DNA of 64,000 nucleotides. Origin: an uncultured Acidobacteriaceae bacterium. Lineage in GTDB: Bacteria; Acidobacteriota; Terriglobia; Terriglobales; Acidobacteriaceae. A program made the position numbers and the translations under genes. Shown here one piece after another: positions 1-7,387 of the stretch. Position 1 is the stretch's first letter. Each line of letters opens with the position of its first letter. A model generated the notes under the pieces. It was not told where the DNA came from. It saw only the letters and a list, made by a program, of their open reading frames with translations, and searched no databases. Location: positions 1 to 64,000 of the forward strand of contig CAIVDV010000009.1 of the NCBI GenBank assembly GCA_903904755.1, written 5' to 3'.

Positions 1-264
1 GGGCTTCTGGAAACGATAGAACTGCTTTTCGCCGGTTGACTTCTCTTGGACCTCGTAGCCGCCCGCGCGCACAAACTCCCAGAATGCCCGGACAAAGGCG
101 CTATCCAACGCCTCGACAAAGAGAACGATGTCCAGGTCCTTGGTGGCCCTGAATGGGAGGCCGGCGCCGTTCATGGCAATATCGCATGCGGCACCGCCGA
201 TGAGTACATAGCGATCGGCAAAATTCCGGAAGTGCTCGCGAAAGACCTCCAACCCCTTCACCAT
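1..264 (-). CDS. AbiEii-like nucleotidyltransferase, 5' part only (runs off the left edge)
   Basis: This frame is not in the ORF track because it has no stop inside the window. It starts at the ATG ending at base 264 and gives 88 residues before the window edge. The segment 'VLIGGAACDIAMNGAGLPFRATKDLDIVLF' has the GG...TKDLD arrangement of AbiEii/AbiGii-type minimal nucleotidyltransferases, where the Asp pair binds metal-nucleotide. Its ATG overlaps the last codons of the upstream wHTH gene by 7 nt, so the two are translationally coupled and form a regulator-then-NTase pair like an AbiEi/AbiEii toxin-antitoxin module. The family is fairly clear. Whether it acts as a toxin, and what it modifies, cannot be told from 88 residues. 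Confidence 0.75.
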   Translation of the reverse strand, partial: MVKGLEVFREHFRNFADRYVLIGGAACDIAMNGAGLPFRATKDLDIVLFVEALDSAFVRAFWEFVRAGGYEVQEKSTGEKQFYRFQKP

Positions 265-1256
265 TTGAATTTCTCCATCATCTCTTCCAACGCGGTTTCA
301 GTGCGCTCGTCGCGGTCTTCCTTCAGGGAAAGATAGAGCGATAACGGATCGACGATGCCATCTTCGGCGAAGAGCACTGGCGGATACCACCAGACTTCAA
401 CCTCACTGGCATCCGGATCCTGTGCCGGAACCTCATTGATCTTGTGCCGTTGCCGAAGGGCTTTCCAATCATCACGGCTCAGCGCATAGGTCGTGTACTC
501 TGGCGGTGCCAGCATGCTGAATCGCGCCAATGCTGTGAGTCCAGCTCGCATAGCGCCTTCCAAGCCTGAGGCGCGGCGGATAAAAAGCCGCTTGCTCACC
601 GGGCTGCGGAGAAAGGGCAGAGCCTTCTCCCATATCTCTTTTCGGCCTCCAACGAAACGCAGGCAACGCTCCCGGCCGCGGACCGTGACTTCAGCAAGGT
701 TCGCCGCCTCCAACTGGTCAAAGGCGCGGGTCATCGTCATGGCCGAGTATCCCAACCGCGGGGCCATTTCGGCAGGAATCAGCACCTGCCCTGCATCGCG
801 GAGCAACGCATGGAGGACCACAACCTGCGTGGACGGGCTGAAGGTGGGAGCCTCCTCGCGGATTCTGCGGAAGTGCTCGCGCAAATCAATCGCCAGCATG
901 GGCAGGTACATCTGGTTGCCTGGAACAATAAACGGAACCTTATGTTCGATCAACCGCTTCCTGTTGTACGCCGTCACCTGCGCGCGGACATAGATCAGGT
1001 CCGCTTGCTGCCTGGCCTGGAGCATGTCCATGTGCTTGCGTACCGTTGCCGGCGCCTGCTCCTCGGGGTTGGAATCAATGATGAGAAGGGCGCGCAGTCC
1101 GAGCAGTTCCGCCTGCGCGAATTTGTACCTCTCCCTGAGGACGGGCGGCAAATTGCCTGCTCCTCGCCAAGGCGCAGTCTTCACCGTGGCGCCCAGGGCG
1201 TCGTGAACATAGCGCTCGAGTTCCTGGAGTTCGGGTTGCACCTGCGACTCCGCCAC
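258..1256 (-). CDS. Winged-helix protein paired with an AbiEii-like nucleotidyltransferase (putative antitoxin/regulator)
   Basis: The track ORF starts at a TTG (1301) that lies inside a good -35 box. The GTG at 1256 is a better start: it follows the -10 by about 16 nt and gives about 332 residues ('VAESQVQPELQELERY'). Residues about 155-225 ('VVVLHALLRDAG...APRLGYSAMTMTRAFDQLEAANLAEV') read as a winged helix-turn-helix with a recognition helix and wing. The flanking regions are not recognised. The gene ends overlapping the NTase start. In AbiE-type systems the first gene is a DNA-binding antitoxin that represses its own promoter, and the inverted repeat over this promoter fits that role. It is not a standard short AbiEi, so the antitoxin label is inference from context and the HTH. 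Confidence 0.7.
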   Translation of the reverse strand: MAESQVQPELQELERYVHDALGATVKTAPWRGAGNLPPVLRERYKFAQAELLGLRALLIIDSNPEEQAPATVRKHMDMLQARQQADLIYVRAQVTAYNRKRLIEHKVPFIVPGNQMYLPMLAIDLREHFRRIREEAPTFSPSTQVVVLHALLRDAGQVLIPAEMAPRLGYSAMTMTRAFDQLEAANLAEVTVRGRERCLRFVGGRKEIWEKALPFLRSPVSKRLFIRRASGLEGAMRAGLTALARFSMLAPPEYTTYALSRDDWKALRQRHKINEVPAQDPDASEVEVWWYPPVLFAEDGIVDPLSLYLSLKEDRDERTETALEEMMEKFKW

Positions 1257-1263
1257 AATGGAT

Positions 1264-1301
1264 ATGCACGATAGCATAGCACATGTGATCGTGCATTTCA
1301 A
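1264..1301 (-). promoter_or_regulatory. Promoter with overlapping 9-bp inverted repeat upstream of the wHTH/NTase operon
   Basis: On the minus strand there is TTGAAA (1301-1296), a 17-nt spacer, then TATGCT (1278-1273). The perfect inverted repeat ATGCACGAT (1264-1272) / ATCGTGCAT (1288-1296) brackets the -10, and a CACATGTG palindrome (1280-1287) sits between its arms. The expected transcript would begin about 9-10 nt before the GTG at 1256, so it would be nearly leaderless. The layout is typical of an autoregulated toxin-antitoxin promoter; the binding protein is inferred. Confidence 0.6.
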
Positions 1302-1453
1302 GTGTTATATTGACAAGCGGCGCACTGCGACACGATCAGCCCATTGGCCGCATGGTGTGCACACACTTTACCCGCAAAATACCGAGGGGTATCTACATAG
1401 GCGGAAGCCGTTGGTCTATGAGATGATTTCGCTTTTGGAGAGTCTCGTTCCGC

Positions 1454-4400
1454 ATGAGCGATTTCAAAGAGGGTCTATACGATCAGCTGGTAACTCGGCA
1501 TGTCCGGGAGTTCCTTGACCTGCAAGCCGCACAAGGACTGAAATCGTCGATCGAAGAGCTTGAAGAGAACGACTACCCAGACTATCTTGCTCGCCACCTC
1601 ATCCGGCAGATCAAGGCTGTCCTTCGATCCGTACCGGCGGAAGATCGCAAGCGAAGACAAATTGAGCTAGCGAATACTCTTTTGGACTTTGCGCGCACAC
1701 AAGAAACCTCCATCGAAACAGATGCCGTCGATCAGGCTGGCCAGGTCCTCCGCGCCATTTACAGTGGTGCGGTCGCTCCGGTGCCGCCGTCCACTCCTCT
1801 TAGCGTTACAAGCCTGTTGATGAATGCGCTCGACGAACCTCGTCTCGGCTTTGAACTTGAACGCGAAATGGCAACCGCGGACCGGGTGCTCATGGTGGTT
1901 AGCTTCGTCCAATGGCGTGGCTGGCAGCGTCTCAAAAGCGCCTTTCATTTGCTCGCCGAACGAAATGTTCCGATCAGGCTGCTGACGACCACCTATATAG
2001 GAGCCACAGATTTCCGCGCAATTGAAGAATTGTCGCGGCTTCCCAACGTTGAATTGCGCATCTCCCTCGATGGCCGCCGGCGCCGTCTGCACGCCAAGGC
2101 CTGGCTCTTTCAGCGGGACAATGGCTTCAGCAGCATCTATGTTGGCTCGGCTAATCTTTCCGGGCCCGCTCTCGAAGATGGAATCGAATGGACCGTCAAG
2201 CTCAGCGAAGTCGAAGCGCCACATATTGTCGAGCGTTTCCGGGGTGCGTTTGATTCCCTTTGGTGCGATGAAGAGTTTGAAACATTCCGGCCCGATGATG
2301 AAGCCTTCTGTCGTCGTGTAAAGCAGTCTCTGGAATATGCGCGGCAGGGTCCCGGTCGCCGGGATTCTGGACCGCCGGTGTTCTTCGATTTGAGGCCGCA
2401 TCCCTATCAGCAAGCTACGCTCGATCAACTTGAAGCTGAGCGAGTCGACAGGGGCCATTTCCGTAATCTGGTGGTCGCCCCAACTGGCACCGGCAAGACG
2501 TTGGTTGCGGCATTCGACTACAACCGCCAACCTTTCATCGGCCCACGGCCACGCTTGCTCTTTCTGGCCCATCGGGAGGAACTCCTGCGCCAGGCACGCG
2601 ACAGATTCCGCCATGTTTTGCGCGACGAATCATTTGGCGAGTTGTTGGGTGGCGGAGAAGAGCCCAGCAGTTTCGACCATCTCTTCGCCACCATTCAGAG
2701 CTTCCGGAGCCGGGGTCTACTCGAATCCCAAGGTGCAGATCACTGGGACTATGTTGTTCTCGATGAGGCCCACCACGTCCCCGCGGACAGTTATCGCGAG
2801 ATCGTCTCTTCTCTGCGGCCACGGATTCTTTTGGGGCTGACGGCAACCCCAGAGCGCATGGACGGCGAGAGCATATTGCCGTGGTTCGACCATCGGATCG
2901 CTGATGAGATGCGCCTCTGGCACGCGATTGAACGCCAGTATCTGGTGCCCTTCGACTACTACGGCGTTCACGATGGCATTGACTTGTCCGGGCTTTCATG
3001 GAGCCGTGGTGCGTATGCCGTCAGCGAACTCGAACAGCACTACCTCGGCAACACTCGCCGCGCGAATCTGATCGTCAAGGAGTTCTGCGAGTTCTATGGT
3101 GACTGGCATTTGGCCCGGGGACTTGGGTTTTGCGTGAGTATCGCACATGCTGAATTCATGGCCGAGTCATTTCGACAGGCGGGAATACCTGCATTGGCCA
3201 TCACCAGTGAATCGCCAGCGGAGGAACGAGCTCAGGCTACGAGCCTGCTGCGCAATCGAGAAGTGAATGTTCTATTCACAGTCGACCTTTACAACGAAGG
3301 CGTCGACATTCCCGAGGCTGATTGCGTGCTCTTTCTCCGGCCGACCGAAAGTTCGACGGTCTTTCTCCAGCAACTGGGGCGCGGGCTTAGGCTGGATACG
3401 GGCAAGACTAGCAGTCTTGTGCTGGATTTCATCGGCAACCAAAGACGTGAGTTCCGCTTTGACCAGAGGTTCCTTGCATTATTTGGTGGAACGAGACAGC
3501 AGGTGATCCGGAAAATCGAGAGCGGAATCACGCGTCTGCCGGGAAATTGCTATTTCCGGCTCGATAAAGAGTCCCGGAAAGTCATCCTGGAGAATCTTAA
3601 AGCACAGTTGCAGGCAAACCGCGCAAGGATGGTCGCAGAGCTCAGAGCGCTCGCGAGCCAACTCGGACGGCGCCCCACTCTGATCGAGTATCTTGCCGAA
3701 ACCCGCTATGAGCTTTCGGATGTTTACAAGCAGTCGATTGGAGGCTGGTATGCCCTTCTCAACGAAGCGCAATTCCTGGCAGAGCCTCCGGCGGAACCCG
3801 ACATAAAGTTAATTAGGCAATTTCGGCACTTATTACATATCGATTCGATCCAACGGCTGCGACTGTACCTAGATCTGCTGAGCGGAACGAGAGTTGGAGC
3901 CGAAACTCTCAGTGTTTCCGAGAGGCGTATGGTGCAGATGCTGACCTTTCGCTTGCTTCAGGGTGAGGCGAAACAGCAAAGGGACGAATGGGAAGCTGGA
4001 TTGACGCGGCTCAGACAGCACGGCGGAGCAAAAGCAGAGTTCAAAGAGCTTTGTGACGCTTTGCTTGATTCAGTGAAACTGCATAGCGACGAAAATCCAA
4101 CGCTGGGTGACTGCCCAGTCTTTCTCCACCGGCAATATACTCGCGATGAAATTCTCGTTGGATTGGGTCTGGCGAAGCTTGTCGGAGCATTCAATACGCA
4201 AACCGGCCGATTTTGGATCGAAGCATTGAATACCGAAGTTTTCTTTGTGACTCTGGACAAATCAGAGAAAACTTTCTCACCATCCACTCGATACGAGGAC
4301 TTCGCGCTGAGTCCGACCCGATTCCATTGGCAATCCCAGAGCACTACGAGCGAGAATTCTCCGACTGGCCAGCGGTATGTTCACCAACAGGAAAACGGTG

Positions 4401-4570
4401 CCAGGTTTCTGCTGTTCGTTCGACCGAAGAGGGAAGACGCATTCTTATTCCTCGGACCTTTGCACTACGTATCTCATTCGGGGAGCCGCCCGATGAGCAT
4501 TTACTGGGACCTGGACTATCCGATGCCTGCCTGGTTCTTCGAGATTTGCGCTTCACTACGGGCAGCTTGA
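1454..4570 (+). CDS. PLD-domain/superfamily 2 helicase with DUF3427-like C-terminal region
   Basis: A 1038-residue protein. Residues about 120-275 form a phospholipase D-like domain with one HKD-type motif (H213, K215, then 'GSANLSG' at 231-237). Residues about 310-690 form an SF2 helicase core: Walker A 'PTGTGKT' (343-349), DEAH (437-440), 'TATP' (463-466) and the motif VI-like 'QQLGRGLR'. The C-terminal 350 residues match the position and length of the DUF3427 region found after such helicases. These proteins are common in defence islands and are thought to act on foreign nucleic acid, but the substrate is unknown. The gene stands alone on the plus strand between two minus-strand toxin-antitoxin sets. 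A GGAG lies about 14 nt before the ATG. Single HKD motifs usually mean a dimeric or non-catalytic PLD domain. Confidence 0.88.
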   Translation: MSDFKEGLYDQLVTRHVREFLDLQAAQGLKSSIEELEENDYPDYLARHLIRQIKAVLRSVPAEDRKRRQIELANTLLDFARTQETSIETDAVDQAGQVLRAIYSGAVAPVPPSTPLSVTSLLMNALDEPRLGFELEREMATADRVLMVVSFVQWRGWQRLKSAFHLLAERNVPIRLLTTTYIGATDFRAIEELSRLPNVELRISLDGRRRRLHAKAWLFQRDNGFSSIYVGSANLSGPALEDGIEWTVKLSEVEAPHIVERFRGAFDSLWCDEEFETFRPDDEAFCRRVKQSLEYARQGPGRRDSGPPVFFDLRPHPYQQATLDQLEAERVDRGHFRNLVVAPTGTGKTLVAAFDYNRQPFIGPRPRLLFLAHREELLRQARDRFRHVLRDESFGELLGGGEEPSSFDHLFATIQSFRSRGLLESQGADHWDYVVLDEAHHVPADSYREIVSSLRPRILLGLTATPERMDGESILPWFDHRIADEMRLWHAIERQYLVPFDYYGVHDGIDLSGLSWSRGAYAVSELEQHYLGNTRRANLIVKEFCEFYGDWHLARGLGFCVSIAHAEFMAESFRQAGIPALAITSESPAEERAQATSLLRNREVNVLFTVDLYNEGVDIPEADCVLFLRPTESSTVFLQQLGRGLRLDTGKTSSLVLDFIGNQRREFRFDQRFLALFGGTRQQVIRKIESGITRLPGNCYFRLDKESRKVILENLKAQLQANRARMVAELRALASQLGRRPTLIEYLAETRYELSDVYKQSIGGWYALLNEAQFLAEPPAEPDIKLIRQFRHLLHIDSIQRLRLYLDLLSGTRVGAETLSVSERRMVQMLTFRLLQGEAKQQRDEWEAGLTRLRQHGGAKAEFKELCDALLDSVKLHSDENPTLGDCPVFLHRQYTRDEILVGLGLAKLVGAFNTQTGRFWIEALNTEVFFVTLDKSEKTFSPSTRYEDFALSPTRFHWQSQSTTSENSPTGQRYVHQQENGARFLLFVRPKREDAFLFLGPLHYVSHSGSRPMSIYWDLDYPMPAWFFEICASLRAA

Positions 4571-4583
4571 GAATCCGACCACG

Positions 4584-5240
4584 TCACGCAATTTCGCTGG
4601 AAACGTCGATCTCGACAACCTGCGGCTCATGGACGAGCCGGTAGGCTTCGTCAACCACGGACGCGTTCACGAATTGGGTACCGTTGGCAGTCATTTGCCC
4701 GCGGCCGCCATGAATATGCCCAAAGATATTCAGTCTAGGCCTGATCTGTTCAATCGCTTTTGCCAGTTCCTCGCACCCAAGATGAGGGGTAGAAGAAAGC
4801 GATTTGTCCAGCACTCCGAACGGCGGTCCATGTGTGACCAGGACGTCTGTGCCTTCGGGAATCATCTGCCAATAGCGCCGGATTGCAGCGCCGCGGGCGA
4901 CATTGAATGCCCAATTATTGAATTCGGGCTGAACAGGGGATCCCCAGAACTTCAAACCCAGAAGTTCCGTACCGGAATTTTCAAGATAGATTGCGTTGGA
5001 GAGCAGCTCTTTTGCGGCTCCGGGGTGGCGCTCGAACATCAGATCATGGTTTCCGGCAATAACGACCTTGAATCGGTGTGGCTGCTTGCCTAGCCAATGA
5101 TTGAAATCGACAATCTCCTTCGGCGTGTCGCCGAATGCCATGAAATCCCCTGCATGAATGAGCACATCCCCAGCCGGCACGCTCAATTTGGCGTGCTGGC
5201 CGTGGGTGTCGCTAATGCACACAATGCGGACAGGCGGCAT
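4584..5240 (-). CDS. MPPED-like calcineurin-type metallophosphoesterase, third gene of the MNT-HEPN operon
   Basis: 218 residues with the full metal-binding set of a calcineurin-like phosphoesterase: 'DTHGQH' (D-x-H), 'GDFM', 'GNHDL', 'THGPP' and 'GHIHGG'. The spacing and 'LVTHGPPFGVLD...HLGCEEL' resemble the animal MPPED1/2 and bacterial relatives, which are cyclic-nucleotide or phosphodiester hydrolases. The ATG lies three bases after the stop of the HEPN gene, so it is almost certainly translated from the same message. It is a third partner not found in the standard two-gene HEPN/MNT module. Its substrate is unknown; removal of a nucleotide mark or destruction of a nucleotide signal is speculation from context. 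Confidence 0.88.
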   Translation of the reverse strand: MPPVRIVCISDTHGQHAKLSVPAGDVLIHAGDFMAFGDTPKEIVDFNHWLGKQPHRFKVVIAGNHDLMFERHPGAAKELLSNAIYLENSGTELLGLKFWGSPVQPEFNNWAFNVARGAAIRRYWQMIPEGTDVLVTHGPPFGVLDKSLSSTPHLGCEELAKAIEQIRPRLNIFGHIHGGRGQMTANGTQFVNASVVDEAYRLVHEPQVVEIDVSSEIA

Positions 5241-5243
5241 GGA

Positions 5244-5720
5244 TCAACTTTGCTTTGAATCGTCTTTGAGAAGTTCGGGATGGGTTGCCTTCAACCACTC
5301 ATTCACCTGCTCTCGCAAAAGGCCCAAGTCCCTTATGACCTGCGCGAGATCGGTGGGCGAGACGCCGCCCGCCAAATCGTAGCTCGTGGTGTTTCTCTTC
5401 TGCGAATGAGATTTGATCTTGCGCACCCATCTCTCGCGCGCTGTGGCATCCTGAGTCGTCAGGGTATGTTCGAGGCTTTCGATCACCCGCCGGTGGTGCC
5501 CTTGGCCCAGAGAGACACGAAAGCCGCTGGCCCGCAGGCCAATGTTGGCGAGCGTGAGAACGCCGTTGTAGGCCGCCTGAAAGCGAAGGTCGTCGGAGAT
5601 GCCCTCCACTTTGAGGTCCGCCTGCGAACGGTCCACGATGCTGAAGAGGTCCGCAATCTCCTTCGAACTGCTAGGCTCAGCCTTGTACCAACCGAGTTGT
5701 ACTAACTTTTCTAAACTCAT
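5244..5720 (-). CDS. HEPN-domain protein (SAV_6107/HepT-like), putative RNase toxin
   Basis: 158 residues, largely helical. 'SHSQKRNTTSYDL' gives an R-x4-Y (R109, Y114) in place of the usual HEPN R-x4-H. The '...LRFQAAYNGVLTLANIGLRASGF' helix is typical of the SAV_6107-type HEPN group that pairs with MNT nucleotidyltransferases. In HepT/MntA (type VII) systems the HEPN partner is an RNase that MntA silences by adding AMP to a Tyr near this motif. The gene starts 44 nt inside the end of the MNT gene and stops 3 nt before the phosphoesterase. The missing His means RNase activity should not be assumed; the assignment to HEPN is good, the role inferred. Confidence 0.75.
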   Translation of the reverse strand: MSLEKLVQLGWYKAEPSSSKEIADLFSIVDRSQADLKVEGISDDLRFQAAYNGVLTLANIGLRASGFRVSLGQGHHRRVIESLEHTLTTQDATARERWVRKIKSHSQKRNTTSYDLAGGVSPTDLAQVIRDLGLLREQVNEWLKATHPELLKDDSKQS

Positions 5721-6300
5721 CCTCGTCGCCGATCAGAAACACTTTTCTACTCTTCTTCAATGATTGCAAAAAGTGGTTGCCTTCGTGAAGCCGTGCCCTC
5801 ACATCTTCGAGTGAGTATATGGTTGGATTCACGGGACGCCGCAACTGCTTCTCGACGGGACCCACAACGTCCAATACTTCGTCGAGCGTAATCGCACCGA
5901 TCACCATCAGGTCAATGTCGCTCGCGGCTTTCTCCTCGCCGCGGGCAACCGAACCATAAACAAAGGCAACGCTGATACGGGACGAAAGCGGGGCGAGAGC
6001 AGCCTTGAGCATCTGAAATACACCGGTGGTTTTTGCGAGCAAGGCCCGAAGTTCTGGGAATTCCGGATGCTCCTGATTGGCCTGGTAAAACACCTGACTA
6101 CCCACAGCTGAGCGCTTGATCAGTCCTGCGTCGGCGAGTAATGCAAGTTCGCGCTGAACAGTCCCCACGCTCGTCTCGACCTGGCGGGCAATTTGGCGAA
6201 CGAAGAAAGTTTCGTCGGGCGCACCATACAGAAGCGCCAGAACTCTACCTCTGGTCTGGCCAAAGAGCAGATCCCCAACGGACGTGAGAGATGTTCTCAT
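5677..6300 (-). CDS. wHTH-MNT nucleotidyltransferase fusion (MntA-like antitoxin/regulator)
   Basis: Starting at the ATG ending at 6300 gives 207 residues. The longer track start (6351) would put the coding region through the promoter and operator. Residues about 10-80 form a winged HTH ('FFVRQIARQVETSVGTVQRELALLADAGLIKR', ArsR/MarR-like). Residues about 105-190 form a minimal nucleotidyltransferase with 'VYGSVARGEEKAASDIDLMV' (GS...DxD; the two Asp at about 128 and 130). MntA proteins adenylylate their HEPN partner; the added HTH would let the same chain repress the operon. First gene of a compact three-gene set. The HTH-MNT architecture is clear; antitoxin function is inferred. Confidence 0.85.
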   Translation of the reverse strand: MRTSLTSVGDLLFGQTRGRVLALLYGAPDETFFVRQIARQVETSVGTVQRELALLADAGLIKRSAVGSQVFYQANQEHPEFPELRALLAKTTGVFQMLKAALAPLSSRISVAFVYGSVARGEEKAASDIDLMVIGAITLDEVLDVVGPVEKQLRRPVNPTIYSLEDVRARLHEGNHFLQSLKKSRKVFLIGDEDEFRKVSTTRLVQG

Positions 6301-6310
6301 TCCGAGAACA

Positions 6311-6331
6311 ATTGTACTCAAAATGAGTACA
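6311..6331 (-). promoter_or_regulatory. Operator palindrome overlapping the -10 of the MNT-HEPN-phosphoesterase operon
   Basis: On the minus strand, TGTACTCA-TTT-TGAGTACA (6331-6313) is a perfect 8-bp inverted repeat. A -10 hexamer TACAAT (6316-6311) overlaps its downstream arm. A TAGCCA sits 18 nt upstream of this as a weak -35. Transcription would begin only a few bases before the ATG at 6300. The HTH of the first gene is the natural candidate binder. Confidence 0.6.
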
Positions 6332-6398
6332 GACTGGCTAGCAGTGCGCACTTATCTCGACAAACACCCCACTGCGCAGCGAAAACTTGGATCGCGTT

Positions 6399-7031
6399 TC
6401 AGATCTCAATTTCCTGGTCGTAGGCCGCGAGGTCAGCGAGTGCCGCCCTGCGTTCGGTCTGGATTTTCGCTTCTCGGGCGACAGCCTTCGGCTGCATCAC
6501 GGCTTGGATTTCGTCAAAGTGCCACGGGCGAAACTCGTGGGTATCAACGCCCACGTCAAGAGAGAGCGCCAGAGGCTCGTCCGGCAGGTTGCCGTGCGAG
6601 TGTCCGTAGAGGTGCCACGCGCCTTGGGCGTGGTGTGGCCACACTCGCATCGCATAATGGCAAAGCACGATTCTCTGCTTCGCTGCGTGGACCTCGGACA
6701 ACAGATTCCATGAAGCAAAGAGATGCTGAAGCTTTCGCGCAGTTCTGTCGTGGTTGCCTTCGATAAAGTGGATTGTCCGGCAGGCCAGCCGCTTTCGATA
6801 GGCGGTCACGCGCTCCGGTCCTCCGAGGCAGAAATCCCCGAGGAAATAGAGAATATCGTTTGGTTTGGCGCAAGCGTTGACACGCTCGCAGATCGCGTTG
6901 TCCATCTCCTCCACGCTCGCAAAGGGACGATTGCAATACCGAATAATGTTGAAGTGGCCGAGATGAAAATCGGCCGTGAACCAGACATCGCGCATGGATT
7001 CATTCTCGTTGATCTCAGGGCTCAGCGTCAT
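6399..7031 (-). CDS. Metallophosphoesterase, phage/PrpE-like small type
   Basis: 210 residues; a second calcineurin-like phosphoesterase of a different subfamily from the one at 4584. Metal ligands are visible in 'FTADFHLGHFNI' (D-x-H), 'FLGDFCLGG', 'IEGNHDR', 'VLCHYAMRVW' and 'LYGHSHGN'. The 'D-F-H-L-G-H-x-N-I' start and the 'W...H-L-Y-G-H-S-H-G' end are typical of small cytosolic or phage-borne phosphoesterases. An internal ATG at 6995 ('MRDVWFTADFH') is an equally likely start. It ends about 100 nt before the MNT gene on the same strand but is separated from it by that operon's own promoter. Substrate unknown. Confidence 0.85.
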   Translation of the reverse strand: MTLSPEINENESMRDVWFTADFHLGHFNIIRYCNRPFASVEEMDNAICERVNACAKPNDILYFLGDFCLGGPERVTAYRKRLACRTIHFIEGNHDRTARKLQHLFASWNLLSEVHAAKQRIVLCHYAMRVWPHHAQGAWHLYGHSHGNLPDEPLALSLDVGVDTHEFRPWHFDEIQAVMQPKAVAREAKIQTERRAALADLAAYDQEIEI

Positions 7032-7336
7032 CGCCTAGCCGAACCCTGATTAGAGGATGCAGGGCACAGATTGTTGATCGAATGGTTTGACACGAGCCGC
7101 TCGACAGTTGAAATCTGTGAGCAATTCATTCACGGGGTTGCGGTCGGCCGCCTTATTCCGCCTTGTTCTTGTTCCCTTCCTCGGGCTTTGGGCTGCGGCG
7201 AGTTTTAAAATGAGCAACTTCCATGAGGTGACCATACGACTTGAGTCGCCCACTATTCGCTTGTCTCCGGAAGAACTTGGCTTGGGGGACCCACCTCGCG
7301 ATTGGGGTTGCGAGCAGAGATCATGTCGAGGAGCGC
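7032..7336. other. Intergenic region upstream of the RES operon
   Basis: No convincing gene. The small ORFs here (67 and 112 aa) have no recognisable motif and overlap each other on opposite strands. The region lies between divergent transcripts and must carry the promoter of the minus-strand phosphoesterase, which I could not place. Confidence 0.4.
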
Positions 7337-7378
7337 TTGACTATCATGGTAATCATTGGTATCATGGAGATCATGGAT
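7337..7378 (+). promoter_or_regulatory. Promoter carrying four tandem 9-nt repeats upstream of the antitoxin/RES operon
   Basis: TTGACT (7337-7342), a 17-nt spacer and TATCAT (7360-7365) form a near-consensus sigma-70 promoter. The spacer, -10 and start region are four head-to-tail 9-nt units: ATCATGGTA, ATCATTGGT, ATCATGGAG, ATCATGGAT (7343, 7352, 7361, 7370). The last unit reaches the expected transcription start. Iterated sites over a toxin-antitoxin promoter are a plausible operator for cooperative binding by the antitoxin. Confidence 0.65.
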
Positions 7379-7387
7379 GGTGCGGTC

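Noticed and set aside
5677-6351. Track start of the MNT gene at 6351
   Set aside because: It would place the palindrome and the -10 inside the coding region; the ATG at 6300 gives a normal HTH N-terminus.
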